Shown here in pieces: positions 7,394 to 17,298 of a DNA stretch of 64,000 nucleotides. Source of the DNA: G11 sp947167445 (GTDB lineage: Bacteria; Bacillota; Clostridia; Lachnospirales; Lachnospiraceae); NCBI GenBank assembly GCA_947167445.1, contig CAMVID010000003.1, forward strand, positions 1 to 64,000. The letters run 5' to 3'. The first letter of the stretch is position 1. The number at the start of each line of letters is the position of its first letter. The notes under the pieces are model-generated. The model was not told the DNA's origin, did no database searches, and was given only the letters and a program-made list of their open reading frames with translations. The position numbers and the translations under genes are program-made.

Positions 7394-8251
7394 ATGCAGA
7401 TAGTACAGATTTCCGGAGGCCTGGGCAACCAGCTCTTCCAGTACGCATATTACTTAAAACTGAAGAAAACATGTAACGAATGTTACATAGACGACGTATC
7501 CTGTTATAACGAAGCAAGGGACAGAAACGTTCAATTAAGTCAGGTCGGCGCGGCTTTCAATAGGGCAAAAACGGATGATATTTTAACATTGACGGATCAT
7601 AAAAGAGACTTTAAGAGCTGGCTTAGGCGCCGTTTTACAGGGTCAAATGATGTAATCAGACATGAAGGCGATGAAATAACTACTGACGGTTACTGGATAG
7701 GCTATTGGCAAAACGCAGATGGTTATGGCGAGATAGCAGATGACATAGAAGCAAATGTCTTTGGCCCTGAGTTTAAAGACGAGATACTAGACTCGATTCT
7801 TGCGAAGGAAATCAGGGAAACCGAATCCGTAAGTATCCACATAAGACGAGGCGACTATCTTAATCCGGATGTTCAAGCGGTTTATGGCGGAATCTGTACC
7901 AACGAGTATTATGAGACAGCGATAAAATATATGCAGGATAAACATTCAGGTTGCTGTTTTTATGTTTTTTCCAATGATACGGATTGGGTAAAAGAAAACT
8001 TAAAAATTGATAACATGGTTGTAGTTGAAGGTTCCGATGAGGACCACGGCTATCGAGACATGTACCTTATGAGCCTTTGCAAGCACAACATTCTCGCAAA
8101 CTCAAGCTTTAGCTGGTGGGGTGCTTGGCTTAACAAGAATCCTGAGAAAGAGGTTCTCGGCCCAACCATATGGATACACAGAGAGGGATTTGACAAGATT
8201 TACAACAACTTCCCCGTAAAGAAGATTTCCCCTGAAGGGAAGATGCTCTAG
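7394..8251 (+). CDS. GT11 family transferase (alpha-1,2-fucosyltransferase-like)
   Basis: 285-aa protein with GT11 hallmarks: QISGGLGNQLFQYAYY at the N-terminus, the HxRRGDY motif (SIHIRRGDYL) that contacts the GDP-sugar, and ANSSFSWWGAWL near the C-terminus. The family moves L-fucose or related 6-deoxyhexoses from GDP to a galactose-type acceptor. The gene lies 29 bases after the preceding GT2 gene. No GDP-fucose synthesis genes are in this window, so the donor must come from elsewhere. Confidence 0.9.
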   Translation: MQIVQISGGLGNQLFQYAYYLKLKKTCNECYIDDVSCYNEARDRNVQLSQVGAAFNRAKTDDILTLTDHKRDFKSWLRRRFTGSNDVIRHEGDEITTDGYWIGYWQNADGYGEIADDIEANVFGPEFKDEILDSILAKEIRETESVSIHIRRGDYLNPDVQAVYGGICTNEYYETAIKYMQDKHSGCCFYVFSNDTDWVKENLKIDNMVVVEGSDEDHGYRDMYLMSLCKHNILANSSFSWWGAWLNKNPEKEVLGPTIWIHREGFDKIYNNFPVKKISPEGKML

Positions 8252-8294
8252 GATGGGCCTCAAAACAATACAACAACAATAATAAGGAGACACC

Positions 8295-8984
8295 ATGCGT
8301 AACCTTGCAATAATACCTGCTCGCAGCGGGTCAAAGGGACTTCCTGACAAAAATATAAAAGAACTAAATGGCAAGCCTCTCATGGCCTATTCAATTGATG
8401 CAGCCCGTCAATCAAGCCTGTTTGATGAAGTAATGGTTTCTACAGATTCAGAAAAGTATGCAGAAATTGCAAAGCAATGCGGTGCAAATGTCCCTTTTCT
8501 TAGAAGTGAAGCACTATCCGGAGACAATGCTGGATCATGGGACGTAGTAAAAGAGGTTCTGGATCGTTATAAAGCCATGGGCAAAGATTTCGACACAATA
8601 TGCCTCCTCCAGCCCACGTCACCTCTTCGTAATGCAGATGACATTAAGGGCGCCTATGAATTATTTAATGAGAAGGCATCCGTGGCTGTCATTTCAGTAT
8701 GTGAGATGGAGCACTGCCCTTTGTGGAGTAATACACTTCCTGAAGATAAATCTCTTGCAGGATTTCTTAGACCGGAGGCTGATAAACCCAGACAGGAAAT
8801 TGAGACTTACTACAGACTTAACGGTGCCATATATATTGTAAAAACAGAAGAAATCTACAAAGGGTATAACTTCTACGAAGAAGGAAGCTTTGCATATATT
8901 ATGCCTACTTGGAAGAGTGTAGATATTGATTCGGCCATGGATTTTGAAATGGCAGATTTCCTAATCAGAAAACATAACCGGTGA
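8295..8984 (+). CDS. CMP-nonulosonate synthetase (acylneuraminate cytidylyltransferase, NeuA/LegF-like)
   Basis: 229-aa enzyme that activates a nonulosonic (sialic-acid-type) sugar with CTP. IIPARSGSKGLPDKNIKEL is the CTP-binding loop and LLQPTSPLR the second conserved block. The RSGSKGLPDKN form resembles NeuA/LegF more than PseF, which I recall as RGGSKRIPRKN, so I do not call it pseF. AAGGAG precedes the ATG. No nonulosonate synthase (NeuB/PseI/LegI) is visible here; a GT52-like transferase at 27737-28795 could use the CMP-sugar. Confidence 0.85.
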   Translation: MRNLAIIPARSGSKGLPDKNIKELNGKPLMAYSIDAARQSSLFDEVMVSTDSEKYAEIAKQCGANVPFLRSEALSGDNAGSWDVVKEVLDRYKAMGKDFDTICLLQPTSPLRNADDIKGAYELFNEKASVAVISVCEMEHCPLWSNTLPEDKSLAGFLRPEADKPRQEIETYYRLNGAIYIVKTEEIYKGYNFYEEGSFAYIMPTWKSVDIDSAMDFEMADFLIRKHNR

Positions 8985-9008
8985 AGATTAAACTAAGATA
9001 AATGACAA

Positions 9009-10595
9009 ATGGATGGAATAGAATTGGACGTTTTTGAAAGAATTAGAAAGATAATTCCTAACAATGTTAAAAACTGCTTTATCTCAGGTGTTATTATCGG
9101 CCTAATAACGCATTTTTATATGCTCACTCACAAAATCCCCAACTGGGATGATATAAGCCAGATAAATGACATTGGATTAACTGATGAGATAGGCAGATGG
9201 ATGCTTGAACCTCTTTGGAATATTGCACGAAAAGCAAGCAATCCTGCTATAAATGGTATGCTTTTAATAGTTTTCATATCGATAGCAGCTTGCTTTGTTA
9301 TACTATCTTTGGAGATTGAAACAACTACGGCATCGATACTGATTCCAGCCATTATGATTACATTTCCGAGCGTTACTGGTGTGCTGTATTTTATGTTCAC
9401 AGCCCATATTTACGCCCTGGGTGTTCTTCTGTTTTGCTTGTCCTGTTATTTGATCAAAAAGTTCAAATACGGATTTATACCGGCTGGAATATGTATTATC
9501 TTGGCGTTAGCCATTTATCAGCCTTTTGTGAGCTTTGCTATATCTCTTATGATTCTGATGCTTATTTTAGAAGCAATAAGAGGGCAAGGCTTCAAATCGC
9601 TTGTTAAAAAGGGATTCATTTACGCGGGAACTCTGGCTGCTTCAACAGTATTATATATAGTAATATCCAGAGTATTCTTCTTGAATGTGGAAAACGAGAA
9701 GTATGGCGGAGTTAATGAGATGGGCCAAATGGCTATCGCTGATATTCCTAAAAACTTCGGAAGAGTCTACAAGAGAGTCCTTGAATATTTTATTACCAAA
9801 CCGTTTACCTATGTTACTAAGGGAATGCATATATTAAACATTTTGGCGTGCCTTTTGGTAGTTATAATGTTTCTTTTATGCGTAATAGAATTAAAACTTT
9901 GGAAGAAAAAACTGGAACTTGGATTTGTGTGCTTGATGATGTTTTTTGTCCCGTTTAGCATTGGGTTTGTCTATTTCATGGCTCCTCAAGCCCCATTCTC
10001 CACATTGATGCTTTACGCTTACGCGATGCTTTTTGTTCTGGCAATTGCACTGGCCGAGGTCGTGTTTAAAGTAAACAATGGCAAAGAGAAGTCTCCAAGC
10101 AAATTTATGAAGGCAATACAGGTTGGCGGGGGAATCATCACAGCAGTTGTAATGATACTGATTGTGTATGGCAATTATTTATTGGACTCACAGGCATATT
10201 TCAGATCAAGCATTGCAGTAGAGCGCATAACAAATTACTACAATCGTATAATCTCAAAAGTTGAGGATATGGACGAATATGAGGTGGGAGAAAGAGTAGC
10301 TATTCTGGGGGAATTTTATTATAAAACCAACCCTGCTCCTGTGGAAATTCGTCTATTCGATGATGATGAAAGTTATAGGGAACTGGATGGCGTTGTGCTT
10401 GAGAATGGACTCATTACATCTGGAGTGAGAAATAATTTCATCAGAACGTATTTGGGATTTAATCCCGGACGAGTTTCAGATGATGAACGTAAAGCTATTA
10501 TAGAGGCTGAAGAATACAAAGAGATGCCAACGTATCCCAAAGAAGGATCTATACAAAAAATAGGAGATATTTGGGTCGTTAAACTCTGTGAATAA
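9009..10595 (+). CDS. GtrII-like membrane glucosyltransferase (paralogue 1)
   Basis: 528-aa polytopic protein with about ten hydrophobic helices and a C-terminal extracytoplasmic tail from about residue 405. The N-terminal FISGVIIGLITHFYML and the acidic loop PNWDDISQIND match the GtrII family (Glucos_trans_II), which transfers a glycosyl group from a polyprenyl-phosphate carrier to a growing polysaccharide outside the membrane. Two paralogues lie at 33635-35227 and 37250-38791. The C-terminal part (RTYLGFNPGRVSDDER) parallels FANYLGITIEVMD and CYHYLNFTIVP in those. No strong ribosome site precedes ATG 9009. Confidence 0.8.
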   Translation: MDGIELDVFERIRKIIPNNVKNCFISGVIIGLITHFYMLTHKIPNWDDISQINDIGLTDEIGRWMLEPLWNIARKASNPAINGMLLIVFISIAACFVILSLEIETTTASILIPAIMITFPSVTGVLYFMFTAHIYALGVLLFCLSCYLIKKFKYGFIPAGICIILALAIYQPFVSFAISLMILMLILEAIRGQGFKSLVKKGFIYAGTLAASTVLYIVISRVFFLNVENEKYGGVNEMGQMAIADIPKNFGRVYKRVLEYFITKPFTYVTKGMHILNILACLLVVIMFLLCVIELKLWKKKLELGFVCLMMFFVPFSIGFVYFMAPQAPFSTLMLYAYAMLFVLAIALAEVVFKVNNGKEKSPSKFMKAIQVGGGIITAVVMILIVYGNYLLDSQAYFRSSIAVERITNYYNRIISKVEDMDEYEVGERVAILGEFYYKTNPAPVEIRLFDDDESYRELDGVVLENGLITSGVRNNFIRTYLGFNPGRVSDDERKAIIEAEEYKEMPTYPKEGSIQKIGDIWVVKLCE

Positions 10596-10608
10596 AAAGG
10601 AAGATAGA

Positions 10609-11679
10609 ATGAAACTAGATTTCTACAAAGGGAAAAAAGTATTAATTACAGGCAATACGGGATTTAAGGGTTCGTGGATGTGCGAAGTTCTTCTTAACGC
10701 CGGAGCAAAGGTTTATGGTTATGCTCTTAAGCCGGAAGAAGAATCTCTTTGGAGTATTCTCGGACTGGAGAGTAAAACAGAGACCTGTTATGGAGATGTC
10801 AGAGACGCGAAGACATTAATCGAGTTCGTTCAGAAGGTTCAGCCTGAAATAGTCATTCACATGGCAGCGCAGCCACTGGTTCGCCTTTCCTATGAAGAGC
10901 CTGCCTACACATACGAAACTAACGTTATGGGTACGGTTAACATCCTTGAAGCAGTAAGAAAGACGGACAGTGTTAAATCCTTTGTGAATGTAACGACAGA
11001 TAAGGTATATAAGAACAAAGAATGGGAGTGGGGATATCGCGAAGATGAAGAACTTAACGGATACGACCCCTATTCAAACTCTAAATCATGTTCTGAACTT
11101 GTAACATCTTCTTACAAGAACTCGTTCTTTAATGCAGAAACGGGTGGACAAAAGGTGGCAATCACCACATGCAGAGCCGGCAATGTTATTGGCGGTGGAG
11201 ACTTTGCAAAGGATAGAATTATCCCGGATTGCATCAGAGCGGCTTATAAGAAAGAGGACATCATTGTAAGAAATCCTTATTCAACAAGACCATACCAGCA
11301 TGTCCTTGAACCGGTTGTTGCATATTTGATGATTGCTAAAGAACAGTATGAATCCATTTCTAAGGCCGGTAATTATAACATTGGCCCTAATGAAACAGAT
11401 TGCTATTCCACAGGTGATATTGTTGATTCTTTTGTGAGTGAGTGGACAAAACAAACCGGAGAAAGCATTAAATGGATTAACAAACATGATGGCGGGCCTC
11501 ACGAGGCTAACTTCCTTAAACTTGATTGTTCAAGAGTCAAGAAGACTTTTGGATGGAAACCGGTTTGGACGGTGAAAGAAGCCATGGAAGAGATAGTTGA
11601 GTGGCATAAGGCTTATCAAGATAAGAAAAATATGGAGAGCGTTACTCTCGCACAGATAGAAAAGTATTTAGGTAAGTAA
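10609..11679 (+). CDS. rfbG: CDP-glucose 4,6-dehydratase
   Basis: 356-aa SDR-family enzyme converting CDP-D-glucose to CDP-4-keto-6-deoxyglucose, the entry step to CDP-dideoxyhexoses. It shows the NAD-binding motif (ITGNTGFKGSW), MAAQPLVRLSYEEPA and YSNSK (YxxxK catalytic pair). I start at ATG 10609 because AAGGAAG lies just upstream; the in-frame GTG at 10588 overlaps the preceding gene and has no ribosome site. It is followed by rfbH. The glucose-1-phosphate cytidylyltransferase gene rfbF that normally precedes it is absent from this window. Confidence 0.92.
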   Translation: MKLDFYKGKKVLITGNTGFKGSWMCEVLLNAGAKVYGYALKPEEESLWSILGLESKTETCYGDVRDAKTLIEFVQKVQPEIVIHMAAQPLVRLSYEEPAYTYETNVMGTVNILEAVRKTDSVKSFVNVTTDKVYKNKEWEWGYREDEELNGYDPYSNSKSCSELVTSSYKNSFFNAETGGQKVAITTCRAGNVIGGGDFAKDRIIPDCIRAAYKKEDIIVRNPYSTRPYQHVLEPVVAYLMIAKEQYESISKAGNYNIGPNETDCYSTGDIVDSFVSEWTKQTGESIKWINKHDGGPHEANFLKLDCSRVKKTFGWKPVWTVKEAMEEIVEWHKAYQDKKNMESVTLAQIEKYLGK

Positions 11680-11702
11680 TAACATAAAAAAGGAACTGAA
11701 AA

Positions 11703-13049
11703 ATGAGCAATTTCCAAAACATGACAGAAGAAGAAGCAAAGAAACAAATTCTTTCAATGGTTGAAGAATACTGTGATACCTTCCATAACAAGAATAAAGA
11801 TTTTAAGCCTGGCGACAGAATTCCTTACGCATCAAGAGTTTATGACCACGAAGAAATGGTTAATCTTGTTGATAGCTCATTGGAATTCTGGCTTACAGCG
11901 GGAAGATATACGGATGAATTTGAGAAGAGATTTGCTGAGTATTTAGGAGTGAGGTTTTGCTCTTTGGTTAACTCTGGTTCTTCAGCGAACCTTTGTGCAT
12001 TTATGGCCCTTACGTCTCCTCTTCTTGGAGATAAGGCTATAAGGAAGGGCGATGAAGTAATTACGGTGGCAGCAGGATTCCCTACAACAGTAGCCCCTGT
12101 AATCCAGTATGGCGCAGTTCCTGTTTTTGTGGATGTTACAATACCTCAGTACAACATTGATGTAACAAAACTGGAAGAGGCATATTCAGATAAAACTAAA
12201 GCAGTTATGGTTGCACATACATTAGGAAATCCCTTTGATTTAAAAGCTGTTAAGGCATTCTGTGATAAACACGATATTTGGCTTGTGGAAGATAACTGTG
12301 ACGCTTTGGGATCCAGATATACGATTGATGGTGAATTGAAGTTTACTGGAACTATCGGTGATATCGGAACATCAAGTTTCTATCCCCCACATCACATGAC
12401 TATGGGTGAAGGCGGTGCGGTGTATACCAACAATCCTCAGCTTAACAGACTTATTCGCTCCATGAGAGATTGGGGAAGAGATTGTATTTGTCCTTCGGGA
12501 AAAGATAACTTCTGTGGACACAGATTCGACAAGCAGTATGGCGAACTTCCTTTAGGATATGATCATAAATATGTTTATTCTCATTTTGGATATAATCTTA
12601 AGGCAACGGACATGCAGGCAGCAGTAGGCTGTGCTCAGATTGTTAAGTTCCCTACGTTTGTAGAAAGACGTAAACATAACTTTGCAAGACTTAAGGAAGC
12701 GTTGAAGGGGCTCGAGGAGAAAATTATTCTTCCTGTAGCGGCAGAGAACGCCGATCCTTCATGGTTTGGATTCCTGATTACATGTAGAGAGGGTGTAGAC
12801 CGTAACGAGGTCGTTAAGAGAATCGAGGAGAAGGGCGTACAGACCCGTATGCTCTTCGCCGGAAATCTTATTAAGCATCCCTGCTTTGATGAAATGAGAA
12901 AGACCGGTGAAGGATACAGAGTGGTTGGTGAATTAACCAACACCGATAGAATTATGAATGATACTTTCTGGGTTGGAGTTTATCCCGGAATGACAGATGA
13001 GAAAATTGACTACATGGCAAAAGTAATCCGTGAGGCAGTGACGAAATAA
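11703..13049 (+). CDS. rfbH: CDP-6-deoxy-4-keto-glucose 3-dehydrase (E1), PMP-dependent
   Basis: 448-aa enzyme of the DegT/AHBA fold that removes the 3-hydroxyl in the abequose/tyvelose/ascarylose pathways. The catalytic lysine of normal aminotransferases is replaced by histidine (YPPHHMTMGEGG), as known for E1. A C-x-C-x7-C cluster motif (DCICPSGKDNFC) plus an upstream Cys in VEDNCDA can hold the [2Fe-2S] centre. It lies 23 bases after rfbG. The next step needs a reductase (E3) and a terminal SDR or epimerase; neither is seen nearby, so the final dideoxy sugar is undetermined. Confidence 0.93.
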   Translation: MSNFQNMTEEEAKKQILSMVEEYCDTFHNKNKDFKPGDRIPYASRVYDHEEMVNLVDSSLEFWLTAGRYTDEFEKRFAEYLGVRFCSLVNSGSSANLCAFMALTSPLLGDKAIRKGDEVITVAAGFPTTVAPVIQYGAVPVFVDVTIPQYNIDVTKLEEAYSDKTKAVMVAHTLGNPFDLKAVKAFCDKHDIWLVEDNCDALGSRYTIDGELKFTGTIGDIGTSSFYPPHHMTMGEGGAVYTNNPQLNRLIRSMRDWGRDCICPSGKDNFCGHRFDKQYGELPLGYDHKYVYSHFGYNLKATDMQAAVGCAQIVKFPTFVERRKHNFARLKEALKGLEEKIILPVAAENADPSWFGFLITCREGVDRNEVVKRIEEKGVQTRMLFAGNLIKHPCFDEMRKTGEGYRVVGELTNTDRIMNDTFWVGVYPGMTDEKIDYMAKVIREAVTK

Positions 13050-13050
13050 G

Positions 13051-13881
13051 ATGGTACCTACTTTTTCTATCATTGTAGTAAGTTACAATGCAGGAGAAAA
13101 ACTTCATAAAACCATGGCAAGCATCATGGCACAGACCTTCCGTGACTTTGAAATAATAGTTAAAGATGGCGGGTCGACTGACGGAAGCTTATCTGATATG
13201 GCACAGCACTATGCAGATATTCTTAACGCAGCCATATATCCATGCCTTACCATTATGACCGGCAAGGACAGGGGAATATATGATGCTATGAATATTGCCA
13301 CTATGGGTAAACTTGGAAGATATGTAATCTTCATGAACTGCGGAGACACCTTCTATGACGAGAGAGTTTTGGAAAAGGCTGCAGTTGTTATAGACCATGA
13401 TAATGCAATATCACCAATGGTTTATTATGGCGATGTCTACAGGGAGACCAATAAGGCCATAGATCCTGCTCCTCCGGAGATTACAGGATTCACCTGTTAC
13501 CGAAATATACCTTGTCATCAGGCCTGCTTCTACGATTCAAGGCTTATTAAGGCAAAACCCTTTAATCTCGACTATAGAATCAGGGCAGATTACGATCAGT
13601 TTCTTTGGTGTTTCTACAAGGGTAGAGCAGGATTTAAACACTTGGGATTTACTGTTGCCTCCTATGAGGGAGGCGGCTACTCTGAGACGGAAGAGAACAG
13701 ACAGCGTGACAAGGATGAGCATGATGTCATAACAAGGGAATATATGAGCCCCAGTGAGTTATCGAAATACAAACTCACCATGGCACTGACCATGGCGCCA
13801 ATGAGACGGGCTATGTCTGAGAATCCAAGATTCTCAGGCATATATCAGGGGATTAAAAGAAAAATATACATGGGAAAATAA
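13051..13881 (+). CDS. GT2 family glycosyltransferase
   Basis: 276-aa cytoplasmic GT-A enzyme. TFSIIVVSYNAGEKLHKTM and KDGGSTDGS form the nucleotide site; GKDRGIYDAMN followed by FMNCGDTFYD is typical of the colanic-acid WcaE/WfgS-like GT2 group. The ATG comes one base after the rfbH stop, so it is translationally coupled to rfbH and could transfer the CDP-dideoxyhexose, which is inference. Confidence 0.88.
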   Translation: MVPTFSIIVVSYNAGEKLHKTMASIMAQTFRDFEIIVKDGGSTDGSLSDMAQHYADILNAAIYPCLTIMTGKDRGIYDAMNIATMGKLGRYVIFMNCGDTFYDERVLEKAAVVIDHDNAISPMVYYGDVYRETNKAIDPAPPEITGFTCYRNIPCHQACFYDSRLIKAKPFNLDYRIRADYDQFLWCFYKGRAGFKHLGFTVASYEGGGYSETEENRQRDKDEHDVITREYMSPSELSKYKLTMALTMAPMRRAMSENPRFSGIYQGIKRKIYMGK

Positions 13882-13906
13882 ATAAATAGCAAAGGACAAT
13901 TCTTTA

Positions 13907-15229
13907 ATGAAAGTACTTTGGATTGTAAACAGAATGCTCCCTATAATTGCAGAGTGCCTTGGCGTAGAATCCAGCGTCAAGGAAGGGTGGATTACGGGCA
14001 TGTTTGCCCAGATAATGGCCAATACTGCCGGAAATGGGATTGAGCTTTCTATTGCTTTCCCTGCCAAAGATGAGTTAGCAACCTTCGAGGAAGAAATTCC
14101 TGTCGGCGATATCAAACTTCCTAACATTCCCTTCGGTATTTCTACCGAGAAACAGACCTTTAAAGCTTACGGCTTTTATGAAGATTTAAATAAGGGTGAA
14201 AAGTATGACCTTAAGACTGAGGAAAGCCTAAAGCAGGTAATAAATAAGGTCACCCCCGATGTTATTCACGTATTCGGGACAGAGTTTCCTCACTGCCTTG
14301 CAACACTAAAAGCAACTGATAATCCGACGAAGGTTCTTGTTGGACTCCAGGGATTATGTCATGCCATTGCAGAGGTTTATGAGGCGGACTTACCTAAGTC
14401 TGTTGTCAACAGAAACACTTTTAGAGATTTAATTAAACGAGACAGTATAAAAAGGCAGAAGGCCAAATATGCTAAGCGCGGTGAAAACGAGAAGAAAGCA
14501 ATCGCTCGTGCCACATATGTAACCGGGCGAACAAAGTGGGACAGAAGCAAAGCCAAAGAAATCAACCCTGATGCTATTTATCTTGGAATGAATGAAACCT
14601 TACGTTCCTGTTTCTACACCGGAAGGTGGAGACAGGAGAACTGTGAACCCGGAGTAATCTTCCTTAGTCAGGGAGATTATCCTTTGAAAGGCTTGCACTA
14701 TGTCCTTGAGGCTTTGCCGAAGATTCTTGAGGAATGTCCTGATGCACACGTTTATGTGGGCGGTCAGAACATTACAAGACATGAGACTTTTAAAGAAAAA
14801 ATAAAACTCTCATCATATGCTAAATATCTTCTTAATCTGATTAAGAATAATCATCTTGAGGATAAGGTAACATTTCTTGGCAACCTGACTGCGGAGGAGA
14901 TGAGGGAGCAGTATCTTAGATCCAACGTTTTCGTGTGCCCCTCTAAGTTAGAAAATTCCCCTAACTCATTGGGAGAGGCAATGCTTCTTGGAGTTCCTTG
15001 TGTTGCAGCGAGAGTGGGTGGAATACCCGACTTAATTACAGAGGACGAAGGCATTCTCTATGATGATGGAAACATAGATGAACTCGCGAACGCTATAATC
15101 GAACAGCTTAAGGCAGAGGGTGACTTCACAGCCAGACTTAAAAAGGCTAGAGGACATGCAAACTTTAACCATGATCCTGAGGCTAATTACCATACACTTC
15201 TACAGATTTACAATAGGATTGTGCAATAA
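13907..15229 (+). CDS. GT4 family glycosyltransferase
   Basis: 440-aa GT-B-fold transferase. The N-terminal half holds the acceptor domain (VLWIVNRMLP at the start). The C-terminal half carries the donor site, with VIFLSQGDYPLKGLHYVLEA and the ENSPNSLGEAMLLGVPCVAA segment that has the conserved E-x7-E pair. AAAGGA precedes the ATG. It is retaining by family. It lies between a GT2 gene and an acyltransferase in one run of co-directional genes. Confidence 0.88.
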   Translation: MKVLWIVNRMLPIIAECLGVESSVKEGWITGMFAQIMANTAGNGIELSIAFPAKDELATFEEEIPVGDIKLPNIPFGISTEKQTFKAYGFYEDLNKGEKYDLKTEESLKQVINKVTPDVIHVFGTEFPHCLATLKATDNPTKVLVGLQGLCHAIAEVYEADLPKSVVNRNTFRDLIKRDSIKRQKAKYAKRGENEKKAIARATYVTGRTKWDRSKAKEINPDAIYLGMNETLRSCFYTGRWRQENCEPGVIFLSQGDYPLKGLHYVLEALPKILEECPDAHVYVGGQNITRHETFKEKIKLSSYAKYLLNLIKNNHLEDKVTFLGNLTAEEMREQYLRSNVFVCPSKLENSPNSLGEAMLLGVPCVAARVGGIPDLITEDEGILYDDGNIDELANAIIEQLKAEGDFTARLKKARGHANFNHDPEANYHTLLQIYNRIVQ

Positions 15230-15232
15230 AGA

Positions 15233-16234
15233 ATGACAGAAAGAATTCAATGGGCAGATAAATTACGCGTGTTATTGAGCTTTATGGTGGTGCTTTTGCA
15301 TTGCTCTGTTTATGGGGTAATGACACCGACATTAAAGATTACTTGGTGGTTTGCCAATCTGTATGATGGGGTATGCCATTTAGCGGTTCCGGTGTTTCTT
15401 ATACTGTCAGGTTACTTTTATGACGTTAATCATAAAAATAGATGGGGGAAGATAGGAAAAACAGCCATACTTTATCTGGCGTGGTCAGCTTTTTACTCGA
15501 TTTTCACCATCTTTATCCAAAAGGGAGATGTCTCATTAAAGGGAATATGCACTGAGATACTAAATTCTTTCGTGCACCCATTTAATCATCTATGGTATTT
15601 GCCTGCGATCTTGGCTGTTTGGATTTCTGCCAAGTTTATTAACCTTGAATCAAAGTTTGTCATTGCACTCTCGATGGGGATTCTTCTTGTAACATCGGTA
15701 TACGTATACGGGGGATGGAATCTGAATAATCAGTATTGGCTCTCGGGATTATATACTTATCTTAGTAGCCTTTCATATTTTGTTATTGGCTATAGATTAA
15801 GGCGCCATGACGAGAAGAAGGATAAGGGAGTAATATGGGCTACTCTGTTTGGGGCTTCGGCAGTTATTACAGTAGTCGGAACAGGTGTATTGGTTTCAAG
15901 GGGCATAACAACATATCCGCTTTATGAGTATGGAACATTTAACATAGCGATAATGGCAGTAAGTTTTTTTGCTTTATTCAGAAATCGAAATACAGTAAGT
16001 CAAACAAAGAGTTTTTTTATTGAGGTGCATGGAGAGACATTAGGAATATATTTGATTCACATAGCGATAAGAAATCTTTTAGAAAAGACTATTGGCTATT
16101 TCGAAATTGATATGGGATATATAATTACCCCATTTGGAATAGTGATTATGGCGTTGATTGTGTGGTTGGTTTCCTTAGGCATTGTTCGTATTTGTAAAAT
16201 GATCCCAATCATTAATTTGCTTTACAGAATATAG
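15233..16234 (+). CDS. Acyltransferase family 3 (OafA/WecH-like)
   Basis: 333-aa integral membrane protein with about ten helices. The N-terminal RIQWADKLRVLLSFMVVLLHC holds the basic residues and histidine of the family active site; NHLWYLPAILAVWI is the second conserved segment. Such enzymes O-acetylate or succinylate surface polysaccharides. It starts 3 bases after the GT4 stop. It looks more AT-rich than the genes on either side, as is the next gene, which may reflect separate acquisition. Confidence 0.85.
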   Translation: MTERIQWADKLRVLLSFMVVLLHCSVYGVMTPTLKITWWFANLYDGVCHLAVPVFLILSGYFYDVNHKNRWGKIGKTAILYLAWSAFYSIFTIFIQKGDVSLKGICTEILNSFVHPFNHLWYLPAILAVWISAKFINLESKFVIALSMGILLVTSVYVYGGWNLNNQYWLSGLYTYLSSLSYFVIGYRLRRHDEKKDKGVIWATLFGASAVITVVGTGVLVSRGITTYPLYEYGTFNIAIMAVSFFALFRNRNTVSQTKSFFIEVHGETLGIYLIHIAIRNLLEKTIGYFEIDMGYIITPFGIVIMALIVWLVSLGIVRICKMIPIINLLYRI

Positions 16235-16266
16235 AAAAATCAGAATCAAAACTGGAAGGAAAACGC

Positions 16267-17289
16267 TTGAGAAAACTGGAAGAAACAACAAAGTATAGAA
16301 GTGCCTGGATGGGAATAGCTATTTTGTGGATAATCTTTTACCATATGAGAATATCTGTTAATTACTCAGGAATATCTTTCCTTAAGGAGACGGGGTTCGG
16401 AGGTGTAGATATTTTTGCTTTTTGCACCGGATTAGGATGTTTTTATTCTTTGTCGAAAAATGATGATGTAATAGCTTTTTATGTGAGAAGAATAAAAAGA
16501 ATCTACCCAGCCTACTGGTGTATTTTACCTTTGTGGTACATTTTTGAAATAAGAACTAATGGATTTAAACCCACATATTTGATTGGAAATATTCTAGGAC
16601 TGCAAAGCTTTACGGGGAATGGGTATGAAGTGTCGTGGTATATTAGCGCCATGATTTTGTTTTATCTGCTATGCCCTATCATTTATATGTGTATAGTGCG
16701 TGCAGAGGGGAATTACAAAAAATTACTACTGATGTTCGCTGGCCTTGTGGTGGGAACCGTAGCTTTTTGGTCCTCGCTCCACATGAATATAATGACGACA
16801 AGAATTCCCACGCTATTTATTGGTATGCTATATGGCTATTTGTGTTTGAACGGAAGGGATTTCAGCCGGAGACACAAATGGGCAGCTGTAGTGGGATTAA
16901 TACTTGGCATAGCTCTTTTGCAATTTTTTGCGAGATTTTTCTCTGAACGACTTCGGGCATGGGGGTTATTGTGGTACCCATTCATTCTTATTGCTCCGTG
17001 CGTTTGCATTTTAACGGCAATGTTATTTTTTTACATTGAAAAATGTAAAGTGGGAGAAATAATTATAAGTGTTCTAAGTAAAATTGGTGAATTATCATTT
17101 GAACTATTCCTTTGCCATATTTTGGCTTTTAATGTGCTAGAAAAGCTAATTGAATTGCACATTTTGCCTTCTAATAACGTGATTTGGCTGGCGGCATTGA
17201 TTATTGCTGCATCATTTGCGATATTGTTAAAACTAATACTGAAACACGTGATAATAAGAACGAGAAGCATTGAAAAACTCAGCCTTTAG
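16267..17289 (+). CDS. Acyltransferase family 3 (OafA-like), second copy
   Basis: 340-aa polytopic membrane protein related to the preceding gene's family: RSAWMGIAILWIIFYHMRI carries the histidine, FGGVDIFAFCTG follows, and VSWYISAMILFYLLCPII is the mid segment. It probably adds an acyl group to a glycan outside the membrane. The start is TTG 16267 with GGAAGG upstream. The AT-rich composition is shared with its neighbour and contrasts with the pullulanase gene that begins 9 bases after its stop. Confidence 0.82.
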   Translation: MRKLEETTKYRSAWMGIAILWIIFYHMRISVNYSGISFLKETGFGGVDIFAFCTGLGCFYSLSKNDDVIAFYVRRIKRIYPAYWCILPLWYIFEIRTNGFKPTYLIGNILGLQSFTGNGYEVSWYISAMILFYLLCPIIYMCIVRAEGNYKKLLLMFAGLVVGTVAFWSSLHMNIMTTRIPTLFIGMLYGYLCLNGRDFSRRHKWAAVVGLILGIALLQFFARFFSERLRAWGLLWYPFILIAPCVCILTAMLFFYIEKCKVGEIIISVLSKIGELSFELFLCHILAFNVLEKLIELHILPSNNVIWLAALIIAASFAILLKLILKHVIIRTRSIEKLSL

Positions 17290-17298
17290 GGAGGATAA

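Noticed and set aside
8295..8984. Calling the cytidylyltransferase PseF to complete a pseudaminic acid pathway
   Set aside because: Its N-terminal loop reads RSGSKGLPDKN, closer to NeuA/LegF, and PseG and PseI are absent.
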